64,000 nucleotides of DNA from positions 744,001 to 808,000 of the forward strand of contig CAJNOI010000005.1 in assembly GCA_905250115.1 (NCBI GenBank). The letters run 5' to 3'. Positions 11,901 to 23,819 of this stretch are shown piece by piece. Each line of letters opens with the position of its first letter. The first letter of the stretch is position 1. The stretch comes from Adineta steineri. Its lineage: Eukaryota; Rotifera; Eurotatoria; Adinetida; Adinetidae. Below the pieces are notes generated by a model. The model saw only the letters and a program-made list of their open reading frames with translations, was not told the origin of the DNA and did not search any database. The position numbers and the translations under genes were made by a program.

Positions 11901-12185
11901 ACAAGCAGCTGATTTAGTTGATAAAGAATATAATGGTGATATTCGAAAATCAATAAAACGATCAAATCTTACTCGACAACAAGAATTTAAAAAAATGAAA
12001 AAGAATAAAAAAAGAACAGGTAAAATTTTTTATTTTACTCAAATTTTTTTTATTTTATTTATTTTTTTTAATTAGAAAAATCTATGGAGAATCTAGGCGA
12101 TGCATTAGATTCAATTATTCGACTAACAACAACATCGAAAAATTCAAATGATGATTCATATAATTTTCAAACCGATTTTGTTTAA
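8996..12185 (+). CDS. GNL3: Nucleostemin-type nucleolar GTPase (GNL3/GNL3L family)
   Basis: Thirteen exons: 8996-9008, 9060-9170, 9232-9317, 9378-9524, 9580-9796, 10257-10360, 10411-10558, 10618-10705, 10768-10879, 11225-11290, 11344-11796, 11851-12019, 12076-12185. They sum to 1824 bases, 607 residues, all in phase; the first coding exon is only 13 bases. The N-terminus is very basic and helical (nucleolar targeting). The GTPase is circularly permuted: G4 NKID at the exon 5/6 boundary precedes G1 GFPNVGKSS (exons 7-8) and G3 DSPG (exon 9). An acidic segment ([11 protein letters not shown]) and a basic tail follow. Family members shuttle between nucleolus and nucleoplasm and support large-subunit ribosome assembly. 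Invertebrates usually have one gene for GNL3 and GNL3L, so I do not separate them. Intron 5 holds the inverted repeat at 9855-10161. Confidence 0.93.
9855..10161. repeat. Long imperfect inverted repeat (MITE-like) inside GNL3 intron 5
   Basis: Arms 9855-9973 and 10045-10161 are imperfect inverted copies around a loop of about 70 bases. Matching blocks include TCAATGA at the outer ends, TTTCTTGA(T/C)AACAC, ATCTTAAAGAG, AAAATGAAGG and the inner GACTGCTGAGAA / TTCTCAGCAGTC. Intron 5 is 460 bp, while most neighbours are about 50 bp, which fits an insertion. It has no coding capacity. It does not resemble the element at 3569-4158. Confidence 0.8.
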
Positions 12186-12901
12186 ACATTGTTTTTTGTT
12201 TATGTCGAACAATAAAAAAAAAAGAAAGAAAAATTAACTAAATACATATCTTACTCGTAATTTTTCATAAGGATAACTTTCAACATGAACGAAGAGAAAA
12301 TAAATCCCCTAAAAATTCTAAAGATTAAATCATAAGATGGTTTTTGAATTGTTTACATTCATGCGACTAAGAAAAATACATGTAAACGAGCAAAAGTAAT
12401 ATAATAATAGATCTAATTCCTGTATAACTAAAAATAATATCGAAACAACGAATAAGTTCAAGTACAATTTATCTTACATAGGCACTAACTTTCCAAACGG
12501 TACGATAATTCAAAAATAAAGAATATTTTATAAAGATTTATAATAAATACATGCTATCATATTGACTTCAAGTGATTTTAACAGGACATATTAATTTTTG
12601 TGCTGCTCTATTAGAATGCAATCTATTAGACAAAATGTATTCTAAGACAAATAATAATTAAAATTTCGGATATTCGTTGAGACAAAAAGGAAATTTTTAT
12701 ATTTCGTCACAAGTGTAATAATAAGATAACAATCATTTTCTGTAAATTTTCACAAGTGCATTCTATGATATGAATAAGAAAATGACATATGATCAACTGT
12801 AAAGAAAAGAATTCTTCTTTAACACTCTCCAGGGTATATATATATTCAGTACGTTTTGTTTGATAAAAGAAAGAAAAACATTTCTATACTAGAATATAAG
12901 A
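12186..12901. other. Intergenic; GNL3 3' end and next promoter
   Basis: AATAAA at 12211-12216, 26 bases after the GNL3 stop, is a plausible polyadenylation signal. The rest is AT-rich without recognisable content. A run of TATATATAT at about 12836-12845 precedes the next ATG by about 60 bases. Confidence 0.45.
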
Positions 12902-13844
12902 ATGGCTGTCAACGGTATGTTCACATATGAAGATCTTTATGCACGTAAATTCATACAGTATCATCACCAACTTCATCCTCAGGTATCATCATTGCAAACA
13001 TCATCTTCTTTCATAAGAGATCCATTTATATCGGAAATAAATCAAGCAACAACAATAACTGTCCCTACATTACAATCAGTAAATTTAACTTCATCGACGA
13101 CAGATGATATAGAATTGAGTGCTATACAAAATAAACTTGCGGATATTATTCCATTTACTTATTTTTATTGGCTTCTTGTTGCACTTGCAATTTTATTAAC
13201 ATTGACATTAACAATTATTTTCATATGTTATTGTCGTACTTTTTGTAAAAATCGCAGAAATCGAAGGTAAACTATATATAAATATATACTAATTTTATCT
13301 AATCTTTTGTTTTAATTTCATTTAAAAGATCATCATTACCAAGTTTTCATCGTTATCGAACAGAAAATCGACGTGTACATTCACGCGAAATCTATCGATC
13401 AAAAATACCATCATTTCTTCCTGCACCTACACCACCATGTCCATCAAAATCATTAGCATCTCTTAATAATCAACTTCATAGACAAGATCTTGATTCTATT
13501 GTTTCACCAGAAGTTGCACGTCTTGGTGTATATCGAAATGAACCATTAAGGTAAATAATATAAATAAATCTTCTTTCAATATGTTATTATGTTTCTTTTC
13601 CTCGAAATTATAAAGTACATTCTCAAATCCTTCATCTAATCAAAATTCATTCGCACAAAATCGTTTAAGTGCTCGTTCATCAGATCCACCATTAAAAGTC
13701 GAACAATTATATGAAGCACAAGTAAATCAAATGTTTGATAAAATATCATCATTATTTATTTTATTATTCATTTAGCGTGCAAGTATGGCAGTAGATGATG
13801 ATGATGATTTAAAAACTGATATAGTGATGATTGATATTGAATAG
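12902..13844 (+). CDS. Single-pass membrane protein of unknown family, 253 aa
   Basis: Four exons, 12902-13266, 13329-13550, 13616-13721 and 13776-13844, sum to 762 bases in phase. The first 79 residues are polar, Ser/Thr-rich and without a cleavable signal peptide. One strong membrane helix lies at about residues 82-106 (FTYFYWLLVALAILLTLTLT, then IIFICYC), followed by the basic stop-transfer stretch CRTFCKNRRNRR. The 145-residue tail is Ser/Pro-rich and ends in an acidic stretch and MIDIE. The positive-inside rule puts the tail in the cytosol. I do not recognise a domain. Intron-exon structure and consistent phase argue that it is real. Confidence 0.75.
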
Positions 13845-14446
13845 ATATCATTTGTTTTTGATAGACAATCAAAAAAGTGATATTCTGTATGTGCCTTTTT
13901 TTATTATTGTTTTGAAAAAAATATAGATAAAATCAGAAATAAAAAGAAGATTTCTGTTCAACTTATCATACAAATAAGATATATCATATGAAACTATAGT
14001 TCATTAATATTTTGTGAGTAAGCATAAAGTATCTTTTACAAATCATTATTCTATATCTTTAAACATACAATGAGTAACATGTTTACATAGCACATCTCAA
14101 CTGAAACGTGTTCATAATCAAATTAAATCGACTATAAAAAATTGGCAGTATGAATAATCAATGCTATTCTACTTTTCACAGATTCATACAAACTGCAACT
14201 TGGAATTTGTTAGAATAAAAGAAAAAATAATTTTTTCTGAAGACAATTCAAAATAAATAATTATGTTTATATTGAAAAATAGTGTGTTTTTTTCTAAATA
14301 AATGCATATTCAACTGAATTTTAATCCATAATCACATATTTTAGAAGAAGGAACATGTTAAGTTTTCGCGTTTTATATACATAAATGACTAGAGATATCA
14401 AAACACACATAAGCACGCAAAAAGAAAGAAAGAAAGAAAAGAAATA
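13845..14446. other. Convergent intergenic region
   Basis: Separates the 3' ends of the membrane-protein gene (plus) and ULK (minus). AT-rich, with a short AAAG run at about 14420-14442. No gene seen. Confidence 0.5.
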
Positions 14447-17400
14447 TCAAGAAACAGTATCTAATGTTGTCGCCGGTTCATTAACCATTACCAATCCCTG
14501 ATTTTGAAGGCAATGTAAACGTCGTTCGACAGCTTCACGATACTGTTGTAAAATCAAACGATCATTATCCGTTGTCACCTGTTGACTTAAACTATGAAAT
14601 AAAATTTGAGCTTCGGTATATGGTTGAATACACTTAAATACAGAAAATTAATTTTATTTATATTAATATATATAGTACAGTACAGCTTACTTTTTCGGCT
14701 TTACCAAAAAATTCTGAACCAGCTGCAGTTAAGCATAGGTCAATTGCATGTAAATAAAGTAATTTATCAGCAGTTACAGGAACACCTTTCATATCATCAC
14801 TTGTTACAAGTTCTTGTTGTGCACTTAATTGTTTACACATAATTAAACAATGTTTATATTTATTATTTAAATCATTAACAGCAGTTCTATTAAAAATAAA
14901 TATTATTTTTAATTAATAAAATAAATTTTTTATTACCGAACAATAGCTGTTGGATGTAATTTACGTGATTTAAGTTTATCACTAAAGAATAAAAATAAAT
15001 TGTTATATTGTTTTAATTAAAAAGATTTTTCTATCGTCACTGTTATCGCCCAATAATGCTTCGTTATAATTATTTTAACTTACCGTGCAAGACACATAGC
15101 TGAACTAAGAAAATGCATTGCTTTAACATAAAGTGTTAATTGTTCTGCACGTTTATATAAATTATCAACATGGCTAAGTCGATCCGGTTTGACTTGGGAA
15201 TTTTTATTTATATTTTTATCATTTAAACTTATTGATTCTGTTAATAAACTTGTACGAGAACTAGCTAATGTTAAAATATATGCAACTAATTGAAGAATAA
15301 ATTCAAGTTTGCCAAGTGTATCATGATGTTCATTCTAGATAAATAAACTTAGTAATTAGTTAAATAAAAATAAAAAGACTTACATCCATTAATGTATCAG
15401 CAACAATTTTTTGTGGTTCATAATAATGACCTTCAGGTTGTGAATCTCCAAAAATTGTATTAACTCGTTTATGAATTAGTTCTGTAGTTGTATTTTGAGC
15501 ATTATTTTTTGTAAAAAAATCGATAGTATTTTCTTGTTCAAAAATAGGATCATGTTGTGTATCTATGAAAATTCAAAATAAAAATTAATAAAATAATATT
15601 TAACAAAGAATATTTTCTACCTATATCAACTAATTGTGGTCGTGTTTTAAGTGGAGATGTATCAAGCATTAATTTAGAATTTGATTGATAATTAAGACTT
15701 GAATTGGAACTTGAAGGTGTTATTGTTCGTGCAGATCCTGGTTGACTTTTTTTATTTGTTACTGATGAAAAGCCAAATGGATTTGTTGTAAGAGTTGCTG
15801 TATCAATTGTAAATCGTACACTTGGTGGACTAATAGAATTAGCAAGATCAGAATTTGATGAAGCAAAACTTGCTTGACGAAGACGATCTATTGATATACG
15901 TCGATCTATTCAATAAGAGAAAACAAAATATGCTAATAGATAATCTTTAAATATCTATATATATATTCTATTACCATCATTAGGACTACTACTTGGACTA
16001 CCAGCTAATGCTCCACCGAAACTTTTAGCTCGATCTCTTGATTCTTGCATTTTTTCATAATTAAGAATTTGTGTAGGTACAGGTATTGGTTGACTAACAC
16101 TGGAAGCTCGTGTTTCCTTCATTTGAGTCGTATTTTCAATAGCTGTTAATGCAAAATAATCGTGACGCAATGGTGATGATGATAATTCTTTTGAATTTCT
16201 TTATTTGAAAAGCAAATGTATGATTTTATTTTAAATTTTAGTAAAAACCAAAAATGACTTACGGGATACCAACTGGTTGTTCTTCTTGATTTATACGTCT
16301 ATCTTGTAGAAGTTGAGCAAAGGATATAGGTTTATCTAAAAAATTTATAATAATAACTCGTGATTAAATATAAAAAGTTCAAACCTCCAAAAAGATTTTT
16401 TTCAACCGTAATTTGTTCTCGATTTTGCGCAGATGTATTAGTTGCAATTGGTATTGTTTGTTTTCCTGTACGTTTAAGGAATGTTTTAATACCTGATGTA
16501 TTTGAATCGGGTGATGATGAACGACTATCATTATTATTTGATTGTAATTTCGATATTGTATTTGGTACAATATCAGGTTCATTTTCAGGTATTGTGTCAA
16601 TATGTCGAGGAATAAAATAATCCTGAAAAGAATTAATTAGAATGTTTCTTTTAATTAAATGTAAACTTACCAAATCTTGTCCTTGAGACAGAATTCCTTC
16701 ACGTAATGGTGATGAACTGATTATAGTCATATTACTTGCTTTTGATATATTTACAGGTTGACCTAAACAAAATAAATTTTATTGATTAATAAAATAAAGA
16801 AATTTATGTTTTTTCACAAATTACTTTTTTTTAAAAATGGATGATTAAAAAATTCTTCATAGTCAATACGTTCTTTTGGATTACGTTTTAATATTCGTGT
16901 TATTAAATCAGCTAATTCTGGTGATGTAGTTGGTGGAATTCTAATAAGAAATTTTTTGATTCTAGAAAGAATTTTTCTAAATTCATAAAAACTTACGCAG
17001 GTGATAAATTAACATTTTTTTCATAGTATAATTTCAGTGCTTGTGGTGTTTGTGCTTGAAATGGAGCTTTACCTGTTAAACATTGATACATTATTGTACC
17101 AATTGACCATAAATCCGCTTTTCCATCATATTGTAATGATCGAATAACTTCCGGTGCCATATACATTGGAGAACCACATAAGGTTCCAGCCATAACGCCA
17201 TCAGATAAAAATCGTGCGAAACCAAAATCCGCAATTTTTAATATAATATCTTGTACACGTTGATTGGATTTATCTGGATGTGCTAAAAGAATATTTTGCG
17301 GTTTTAAATCTCGATGAACCTTAATAAAACAAAAAAAAAAGAATTAAAATACAGTATTCAAAAAAGAAAATTAGTACATACAACATTATGTTCATGACAA

Positions 17401-18046
17401 GCACGAATTGCTGCAGCTAAAATCAAGATTTACAAAGATAAAAAGTTTTAAATCAAACTGCTAAAATTATTGTACCTATTTGTCGAAAAAATATAGCAAT
17501 TGTATCTTCACTAAGAGTTTTTCTTGTTTGAAGATAATCAGCAAGATCGCCACCATTACAAAACTAATATTAAAATATAAATTGATATTTATTTGAAAGA
17601 ATAAACTAACCTCCATAACAAGATATACATTATTTTGAGATTCCTAATTAGGAAAAAAACAAACAATTCAAAAAAATAATAATTTAAAATAAAATTTTAC
17701 TTTGCAGTCATACAATGCAACTAGATTCTCATGTTTAAGTTTAGTTAATTCCTAAAATTTATATATAATTTTAAAAAATAAATATTCGATAAATTTATTT
17801 ACTTTAAGAATTTTAATTTCTTTTTCAAGTAAACTTTGTGATTTTGCAAGTTGTTTTTTTGTTATCTGTTTTATAGCAACTTGTTGTTCAGGATCCTAAA
17901 ATTGTTTTTTTAGTGAATAAATAAAAATAAATATTTTATATTCAATTATTTACCGATCTTAAACGACCAAGAAATACAATTGCAAATGCGCCATGTCCAA
18001 TCAAATCCCGTTTACTGTATTGATAATCACCGATGATTTCAGGCAT
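14447..18046 (-). CDS. ULK: ULK1/2-type (Atg1) serine/threonine kinase
   Basis: ATG is the complement of 18044-18046 and stop of 14447-14449. Eighteen exons, from 17954-18046 back to 14447-14632, sum to 2601 bases, 866 residues, in phase throughout. The N-terminal kinase domain (about 1-275) has the glycine loop [16 protein letters not shown] lysine, HRDLKPQN catalytic loop, DFGFAR (the ULK form of DFG), [11 protein letters not shown] and DLWSIG. A long Ser/Thr/Pro-rich, probably disordered linker follows (about 290-600). The C-terminal 250 residues form a helical region like the ULK EAT/MIT domain that binds ATG13 and FIP200 ([31 protein letters not shown], and near the end ERRLHCLQ). ULK starts autophagy under AMPK and TOR control. 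The family is clear; I cannot assign ULK1 or ULK2. Confidence 0.93.
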
Positions 18047-19246
18047 TTTTATTTATATTAAAAACATTAATAAGAATAGTTTTAAATGTTGATTTTTTGT
18101 CTAGAAAAAGAGAAAGAAAAGTATTTGATTTGTTAATCGTCATAAGCTGAATAAAGCATGATGCAATGTCAGTTGTTTTTTTATATAGGTGTACGCTTAT
18201 TATTATTATTGTAATAATTACGTCTAGGGTACATCACTATTGGCGCCCCTTTTTCCATATAAAAAAACGGATGCATAATTATCCACTACACCGTTGATGT
18301 TGCTTATACGTGGCCCTGTATGCATGTTTGCCTAGGATATCGAGAACGCGATACAATCAGGCAGCAGCTGAGTGCATACTGCATAAATAGAAAAGGAAAA
18401 AAGACGAGAAGAACGAATAAAAAATTTAAGATCATGTGACGATAGTTTGTGCACAGATTTTTTCTTTTTTGGTTTGTTCTCTTTCTGTTTAATAAAATTA
18501 CAATAACGAAACGACTAAAGTTTACTACATGTCTTTATATAGAATGATGAAGTTAGGTAGAAGGGCAAGAAGTGAAAAAAAATGACGCAGTATATTAAAT
18601 CTCAAAGTGCACTTTATTGTATTATATTTCATAGCATAAACTATTAAAAATAAATAATGTTCATCTTTTGCCCTTTTTTTTCTTCTTCTTTATATTCTAT
18701 TATTATTGTATTTTTAGCCCTTTCGTCTAAGTTCGCAATATGATAAAGATATACTGGAGTACGTCAAATGATCTGATAAGACACAAGTATACACTGCTGA
18801 TGTTTTTATGAATATAAATTTCAAGGACACGAAGATATATGTGATACTTACGTCAATAAGGGTACTAATACGAAAATATATAAATATATTCAGTTATGGT
18901 GACATACTTTGAAATTTATTATTTATGTCGCTTGTTTTCTGACTCTATCACACTTAGTATGCATGATATAAACATATAGAATTGTTTATCAAATTCATTT
19001 TTGTTTTTATTCTACAGGTTAAAGTTTATATTGTTTTTCTTTTATTTAAATATTATCTTATGTTAGAATAAGAAAATTCATCGCGTTTTGTTTTTGTATA
19101 GTTTATAACAAATATAAGAGAGAATTTTATTTCGATTTTATTAATCTAAAAATCAAGATAGAATTTTGATGTTATCAAAAAAAAAAAGAACTGATTTATC
19201 AATGATCTCAAAACAACAAATAAGAAGAATGAGATTTAAAAATCTT
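18047..19246. other. 1.2 kb upstream of ULK
   Basis: Probably carries the ULK 5' UTR and promoter. Bases 18290-18380 are less AT-rich than the surroundings. I see no second gene, repeat or structured RNA. Confidence 0.45.
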
Positions 19247-19606
19247 TTAAACATAAATTCCCACCCAAAGAAGAAGAAATAAACCACCATAACCAAGAAA
19301 AAATGATGCAACACTAAAAAAAACGAAAATAAATTCGAGAATTAATATTCATAATAAAAGAATTCTTACAGTGCAATAAGAAGTTCTTTTTTCCAATCAC
19401 GTGTATATTTTGTACTCGTTACTTCATAGACAAAAAACCATGCCATTAAAAAAAGTCCAATACCTAGAAAAAAAGAATTTAATCAAAAAACAAATTATTT
19501 TAAATATTTTTTAATTACCTAAAAGTGATATACTAAGTGTTGGAAAAGCCGTTGGATTAACTGGACTAACATATCGAGTCATTTGATCAACATTTAAACG
19601 TGTCAT
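19247..19606 (-). CDS. TMEM258: TMEM258, subunit of the oligosaccharyltransferase complex
   Basis: Three exons in gene order, 19519-19606, 19370-19463 and 19247-19313, sum to 249 bases, 82 residues (human protein 79). The sequence is very conserved: [40 protein letters not shown] and the end [11 protein letters not shown]. It has two membrane helices, about residues 24-44 and 60-80. TMEM258 (Ost5-like) sits in the ER oligosaccharyltransferase complex that N-glycosylates new proteins. A second in-frame ATG eight codons on (DQMTRYV) matches the vertebrate start region, so initiation could be at either. The gene starts only 132 bp after the MDH2 stop on the same strand. No frame in the intervening sequence is convincingly coding. 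Confidence 0.95.
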
Positions 19607-19738
19607 TTCTAGTTGTTTTCTTCCTTTTTTGAATTTATCTGAAATAAATGCATTTCTTATTTTTATCAAATTTTGGAAGAAAGACAAATGTTTTAAAAAA
19701 CTGTCATAAACTAGAAAAAAAACAAACACATAGATATA

Positions 19739-21037
19739 TTATTTTGATTTAGCTAAATATTGTTTAGCAAATTCAATTCCATTTTGAATATTTCCATTAA
19801 GTTCTTTTTTAGCTTTTTCAATTAATTTTGTTTCATATTCAGATAATTTTCCAACACCCATACTTTTTTCGACACCATTACGCTAAATATATAAATAAGA
19901 TTATCAATAAAATATATATAGAGAAAAGAGAATTTAAACATACGCTGAAAAGAAGTGGTGTAGCAAAATATTTAAATTCAGTTTCTTGTGATGCTATAAA
20001 ACCACATTCGACAACACCTTCTTTACCATTTAATGCTTCGAGAATTGAAAATGAGAATCTTGCACCAGCATGTGCCATTGATAATGTTGCACTACCAGCT
20101 CCAGCTTTTGCATCAACAACTTCTGTTCCAGCATTTTGAATGCGAGTAGTTAAACTATCTAATTCTTGTTGAGAAAATGAGACTGGTGGTGAAACTTGAG
20201 ATAATAATGGAATAATTGTATTTCCTGAATGACCACCAATAACAGGTACAAATACACGTGTTGGATCAAGTCCCTTGAATAATAATAATAATAATGGATA
20301 AATAATATACAAAATTCCTTTTTTCAACAAACTTTAGCTTCAGCAACAAATGTTGCAGCTCGAACAACATCTAATGTTGTAACACCGACAATTTTTTTTT
20401 CATCATAAACATTATGTGCTTTCATAATTTCACTAGCAATAGGAACTGTTGAATTAACTGGATTAGCAATGATTGCAATAATTGCTCGTGGACAATTTTT
20501 TGCACATGCTGAAACAAGATCCGCAACTATTGTTGCATTTGTATTAAATAAATCATCTCGTGTCATTCCTTTCATTAACAAATAAAATTTTGATTGATTT
20601 TTGTTTTATTAATTCAAGAAAAATATCTACCAGGTTTTCTCGGTACACCAGCTGGAATAACGACAAGATCCATGCCTTTTAAAGCATCAGCTAATTCATC
20701 TTTGCCAACATAAGCTTTAACTTTAGAACGTGTTTCAATATGACTTAAATCAGCTCCAACACCTTTTGTATGTTGAATATCATAAAGAGATAGATCACTA
20801 ATCAATGGACTTAGTTTAAGTAATAAAGAAAGAGGTTGTCCAATACCACCACTAGCACCTAATACAGCAACTTTTTTCTATTGAACAAAAATTAAAAGAA
20901 AAATTCAATTTAAAGATTTTGATAAATTAAATTTTATATACAGCATGTGTTACTCCAGATCCAGTTGATGCATAACGAATATATTTTGGAGCAATAGATG
21001 AAATCAAAGAAGTACATAAAGTTGCGGTTTTGTTCAT
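19739..21037 (-). CDS. MDH2: Mitochondrial malate dehydrogenase
   Basis: Five exons in gene order, 20942-21037, 20631-20877, 20333-20568, 19944-20273 and 19739-19882, sum to 1053 bases, 350 residues. Exon 1 encodes a mitochondrial presequence rich in Ser/Thr with basic residues and no acidic ones (start [20 protein letters not shown]). The NAD-binding loop is [18 protein letters not shown]. Substrate and catalytic elements follow: [13 protein letters not shown] (mobile-loop arginines), [20 protein letters not shown] (catalytic Asp, binding Arg) and [11 protein letters not shown] (catalytic His). It interconverts malate and oxaloacetate with NAD in the TCA cycle and the malate-aspartate shuttle. 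The presequence marks the mitochondrial form. It is divergent from PDIA6, with 380 bp between the two ATGs. Confidence 0.97.
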
Positions 21038-21127
21038 TTTTTATTTCAAAGTTTTATGAAATAAAAAAGGTAAATTACGGGAAGTAAATCAAATTGTATG
21101 GTTATGAGCTGGCGTAAAACTTTCTAA

Positions 21128-21319
21128 CCAATCAGAAAGAGCGCTATGATTAATGTATAAATAATGACAATTTTATTTAAACTATATTATTGTAATTAAA
21201 ATCAATAGATATTCTAAAAGAAAAAAAATCTTGAATTTTCCAATAAAGTCATAAAAAAGGTCTTAACACAATTTTTTATTGGACCATCACATCGATCAAA
21301 CGCGCTGTATCGTGATTGG
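21128..21319. promoter_or_regulatory. Divergent MDH2/PDIA6 promoter region with three CCAAT boxes
   Basis: The 380 bp between the two ATGs contains CCAAT at 21128-21132 (AACCAATCAG) and two on the other strand, ATTGG at 21278-21282 and 21315-21319. CCAAT boxes bind NF-Y and often mark divergent promoters. I found no complete ER-stress element (CCAAT-N9-CCACG). Start sites are unknown. Confidence 0.45.
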
Positions 21320-21417
21320 GGAAAAAGTATACTGCAACTACGGTAGAACAAATAAAATACCGTTGTCCGTCGAAAAGATTACATTTCGTCCTTAGCTATA
21401 CATCTGTTAACATACAT

Positions 21418-23618
21418 ATGAAGATTACTTCGAACATGTTCTCGTCTGTAGTGCTATTTGCATTTGGTTTCATTGTGGCTGTCAATGGATTTTATAGTTC
21501 AAGTGATGATGTTATTCAACTTGATCCATCGAATTTTGATCGTCTTGTTACACAAAGTTCCGATGTATGGATAATTGAATTCTATGCATCATGGTGTGGT
21601 CGTATGTATCTATTAACTAATAGTTATTGTTTTAATTTAATTCTATATTAATAGATTGTAAAAATTTGGTACCCGAATGGAAACGTGCTGCAACAGCATT
21701 AAAAGGTATTGTTAAAATTGGTGCTGTTGATGCTGATACACATAAATCCCTTGGATCACAATACGGTGTATCTGGTTTTCCAACAATTAAAGTATTTGGA
21801 GCAAATAAAGGATCACCAACTAATTATCAAGGTGGACGAACAGCAGATGCTATTGTTGGAGAAGCTCTTAATCAATTGAAAACTATTGCTAATGAACGCT
21901 TAGGTAAACGAGGAGGAAGCGGAGGAAGCAGTGGTGGAAGTGGTGGTAGTGGTGGCAATGATGCAATTGAAATAACAGATAGTAACTTTCAAGTAGGTTA
22001 ACTTAATTCTATTAAAAAATAGTTTTAATATATATTAATTATTTTTTTAGTCTACTGTTCTCGATTCAGAAGAACCATGGCTTGTTGAATTTAGTAAGTA
22101 TTTTAATTTAAAATTCTTCGAATTATTTTCTATCTAACATTGTAAAAATCGAAAATTAAGCTGCTAGAGTTAAGCACAAGGTGTCTTGCAAAGTTGATAC
22201 ACTACATTTTTTTTTATTAGAATATATTTGAAAAATAATAGAGATTCATACTTAATTCCACCAAAAAATGATGGGTATTATCAAACAGACAGTAGAACTG
22301 AGTTTGAATAGTATAATTAAACTCTCGTCTATATTACATGTTTACCTTCTAAAAATTCAGAAAAATACTATCATCTCTGATAGTTACAATAGAAGGGTGA
22401 GCTAATTTAGATATCCACATCAATAAAATTTATTCATTTCAATTCAAATTAAGGAAGACAATCACTATTGTTAGTAGGATACGAGCTTAGTAAGGATAAG
22501 TTCAATGATATTGAAAAAATCTACGTATTATGTTAATTAGCAATAGATGAACCTATAAAATTTCACATACAGACAACTCAACACGTTTATTTCTATTCTT
22601 GAGCACAGTGAGGTCAAAGCACTTAGTAAAAAGAATGTATGTGTGTTTTGTAATTTCTTCACATAATTAAATATCATCTTTTTTTTTCTTTTTTAGTGGC
22701 TCCATGGTGTGGTCGTAAGTACATTTATTCGTGACTATGATGTTTTATTTTTCATATATTCTTCTATAGATTGCAAAAATTTAGTACCTGAATGGGCTCG
22801 TGCTGCAACAGAATTAAAAGGCAAATTTAAATTAGGTGTTGTAGATGCAACTGTTCATACACAAATAGCTCAACGATATGGTATACAAGGTTTTCCAACA
22901 ATCAAATTCTTCCTAGCTGGCAAAAAAGATGGTCAAGCTGAAGAATATAATGGAGGACGTAGTTCAAGTGTATGCATTGATTTCTATAAACGAAAATATA
23001 ATCTATTGATTGATTTCTTTTTTTTCTATTCAATAGGATATTGTCGCATGGTGTTTAGATAAACATCAGGCAAATATTCCTCCACCTGAAGTAGTTGAAA
23101 TTACTAGTCAAGCTGTTTTAGAAAGCAACTGTGCTGAAAAACAATTATGTATAGTATCATTTTTGCCACATATACTCGATTGTCAATCAGCTTGTCGTAA
23201 TAAACATATAGCTATGTTAAAAAAATTTGGTGAAAGTTATAAACGTAATGGTTGGGGTTGGTTATGGGTTGAAGGATTTCGTCAATTAAATCTTGAAGAA
23301 AGTGTTGGTGTTGGTGGTTTTGGTTATCCAGCACAAGTTGCAATTAATACACGTAAAGGAAAATATGTCGTATTAAAAGGTTCATTTAGTGAAACTGGTA
23401 TTAGCGCATTCTTAAGAGAATTATCAACAGGTCGTTTAACAAGTCCACTTGTACCATTAAGTAATGTTGCCGATGGAAAATTACCAACAATTGTTGATAG
23501 TGAACCTTGGGATGGTAAAGATGGCAAAATAGATGTCGTTGAAGATATTGATCTTAGTGATGTCAATATGGATGATGACGATGATGTTGACGTTAAGAAG
23601 GAAAAAGTTGACTTATAA
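21418..23618 (+). CDS. PDIA6: Protein disulfide isomerase A6 (P5)
   Basis: Six exons, 21418-21601, 21655-21992, 22051-22093, 22697-22714, 22770-22969 and 23037-23618, sum to 1365 bases, 454 residues (human 440). The chosen ATG opens a signal peptide ([20 protein letters not shown]). An in-frame ATG at 21316 would add 34 polar residues and bury the signal, so I reject it. Two thioredoxin domains each carry CGHC (ASWCGHC, APWCGHC), separated by a Gly/Ser linker (GGSGGSSGG). A redox-inactive thioredoxin-like domain ([20 protein letters not shown]) and an acidic tail ([13 protein letters not shown]) follow. The end is KVDL rather than KDEL, a plausible ER-retention variant. It makes and rearranges disulfides in the ER and can bind BiP. 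Exon 4 is only 18 bases. Confidence 0.96.
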
Positions 23619-23810
23619 TTAATTATTTATTATTGTAAAAAACAAAACCACGGAAACGAACCGCATACACTCATATCATAACATTCCCTCCGTGCTTCTT
23701 TTTTCATAGTCTTCTTTCTTTTTACTTGTTATATGTGTATGTTGTTACACAGTTTAAACTTGTTTTGGGTTTTTTTTGTTTGTTTGTTTGTTTCTTATTT
23801 AACTTAGACA

Positions 23811-23816
23811 AATAAA
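23811..23816 (+). terminator. Probable polyadenylation signal of PDIA6
   Basis: AATAAA about 190 bases after the stop, followed by A-rich sequence and preceded by a T-rich tract. Confidence 0.5.
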
Positions 23817-23819
23817 AAA

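Noticed and set aside
21316..21417. Upstream in-frame ATG of PDIA6
   Set aside because: Would place 34 polar residues before the signal peptide, which must be N-terminal for ER entry.
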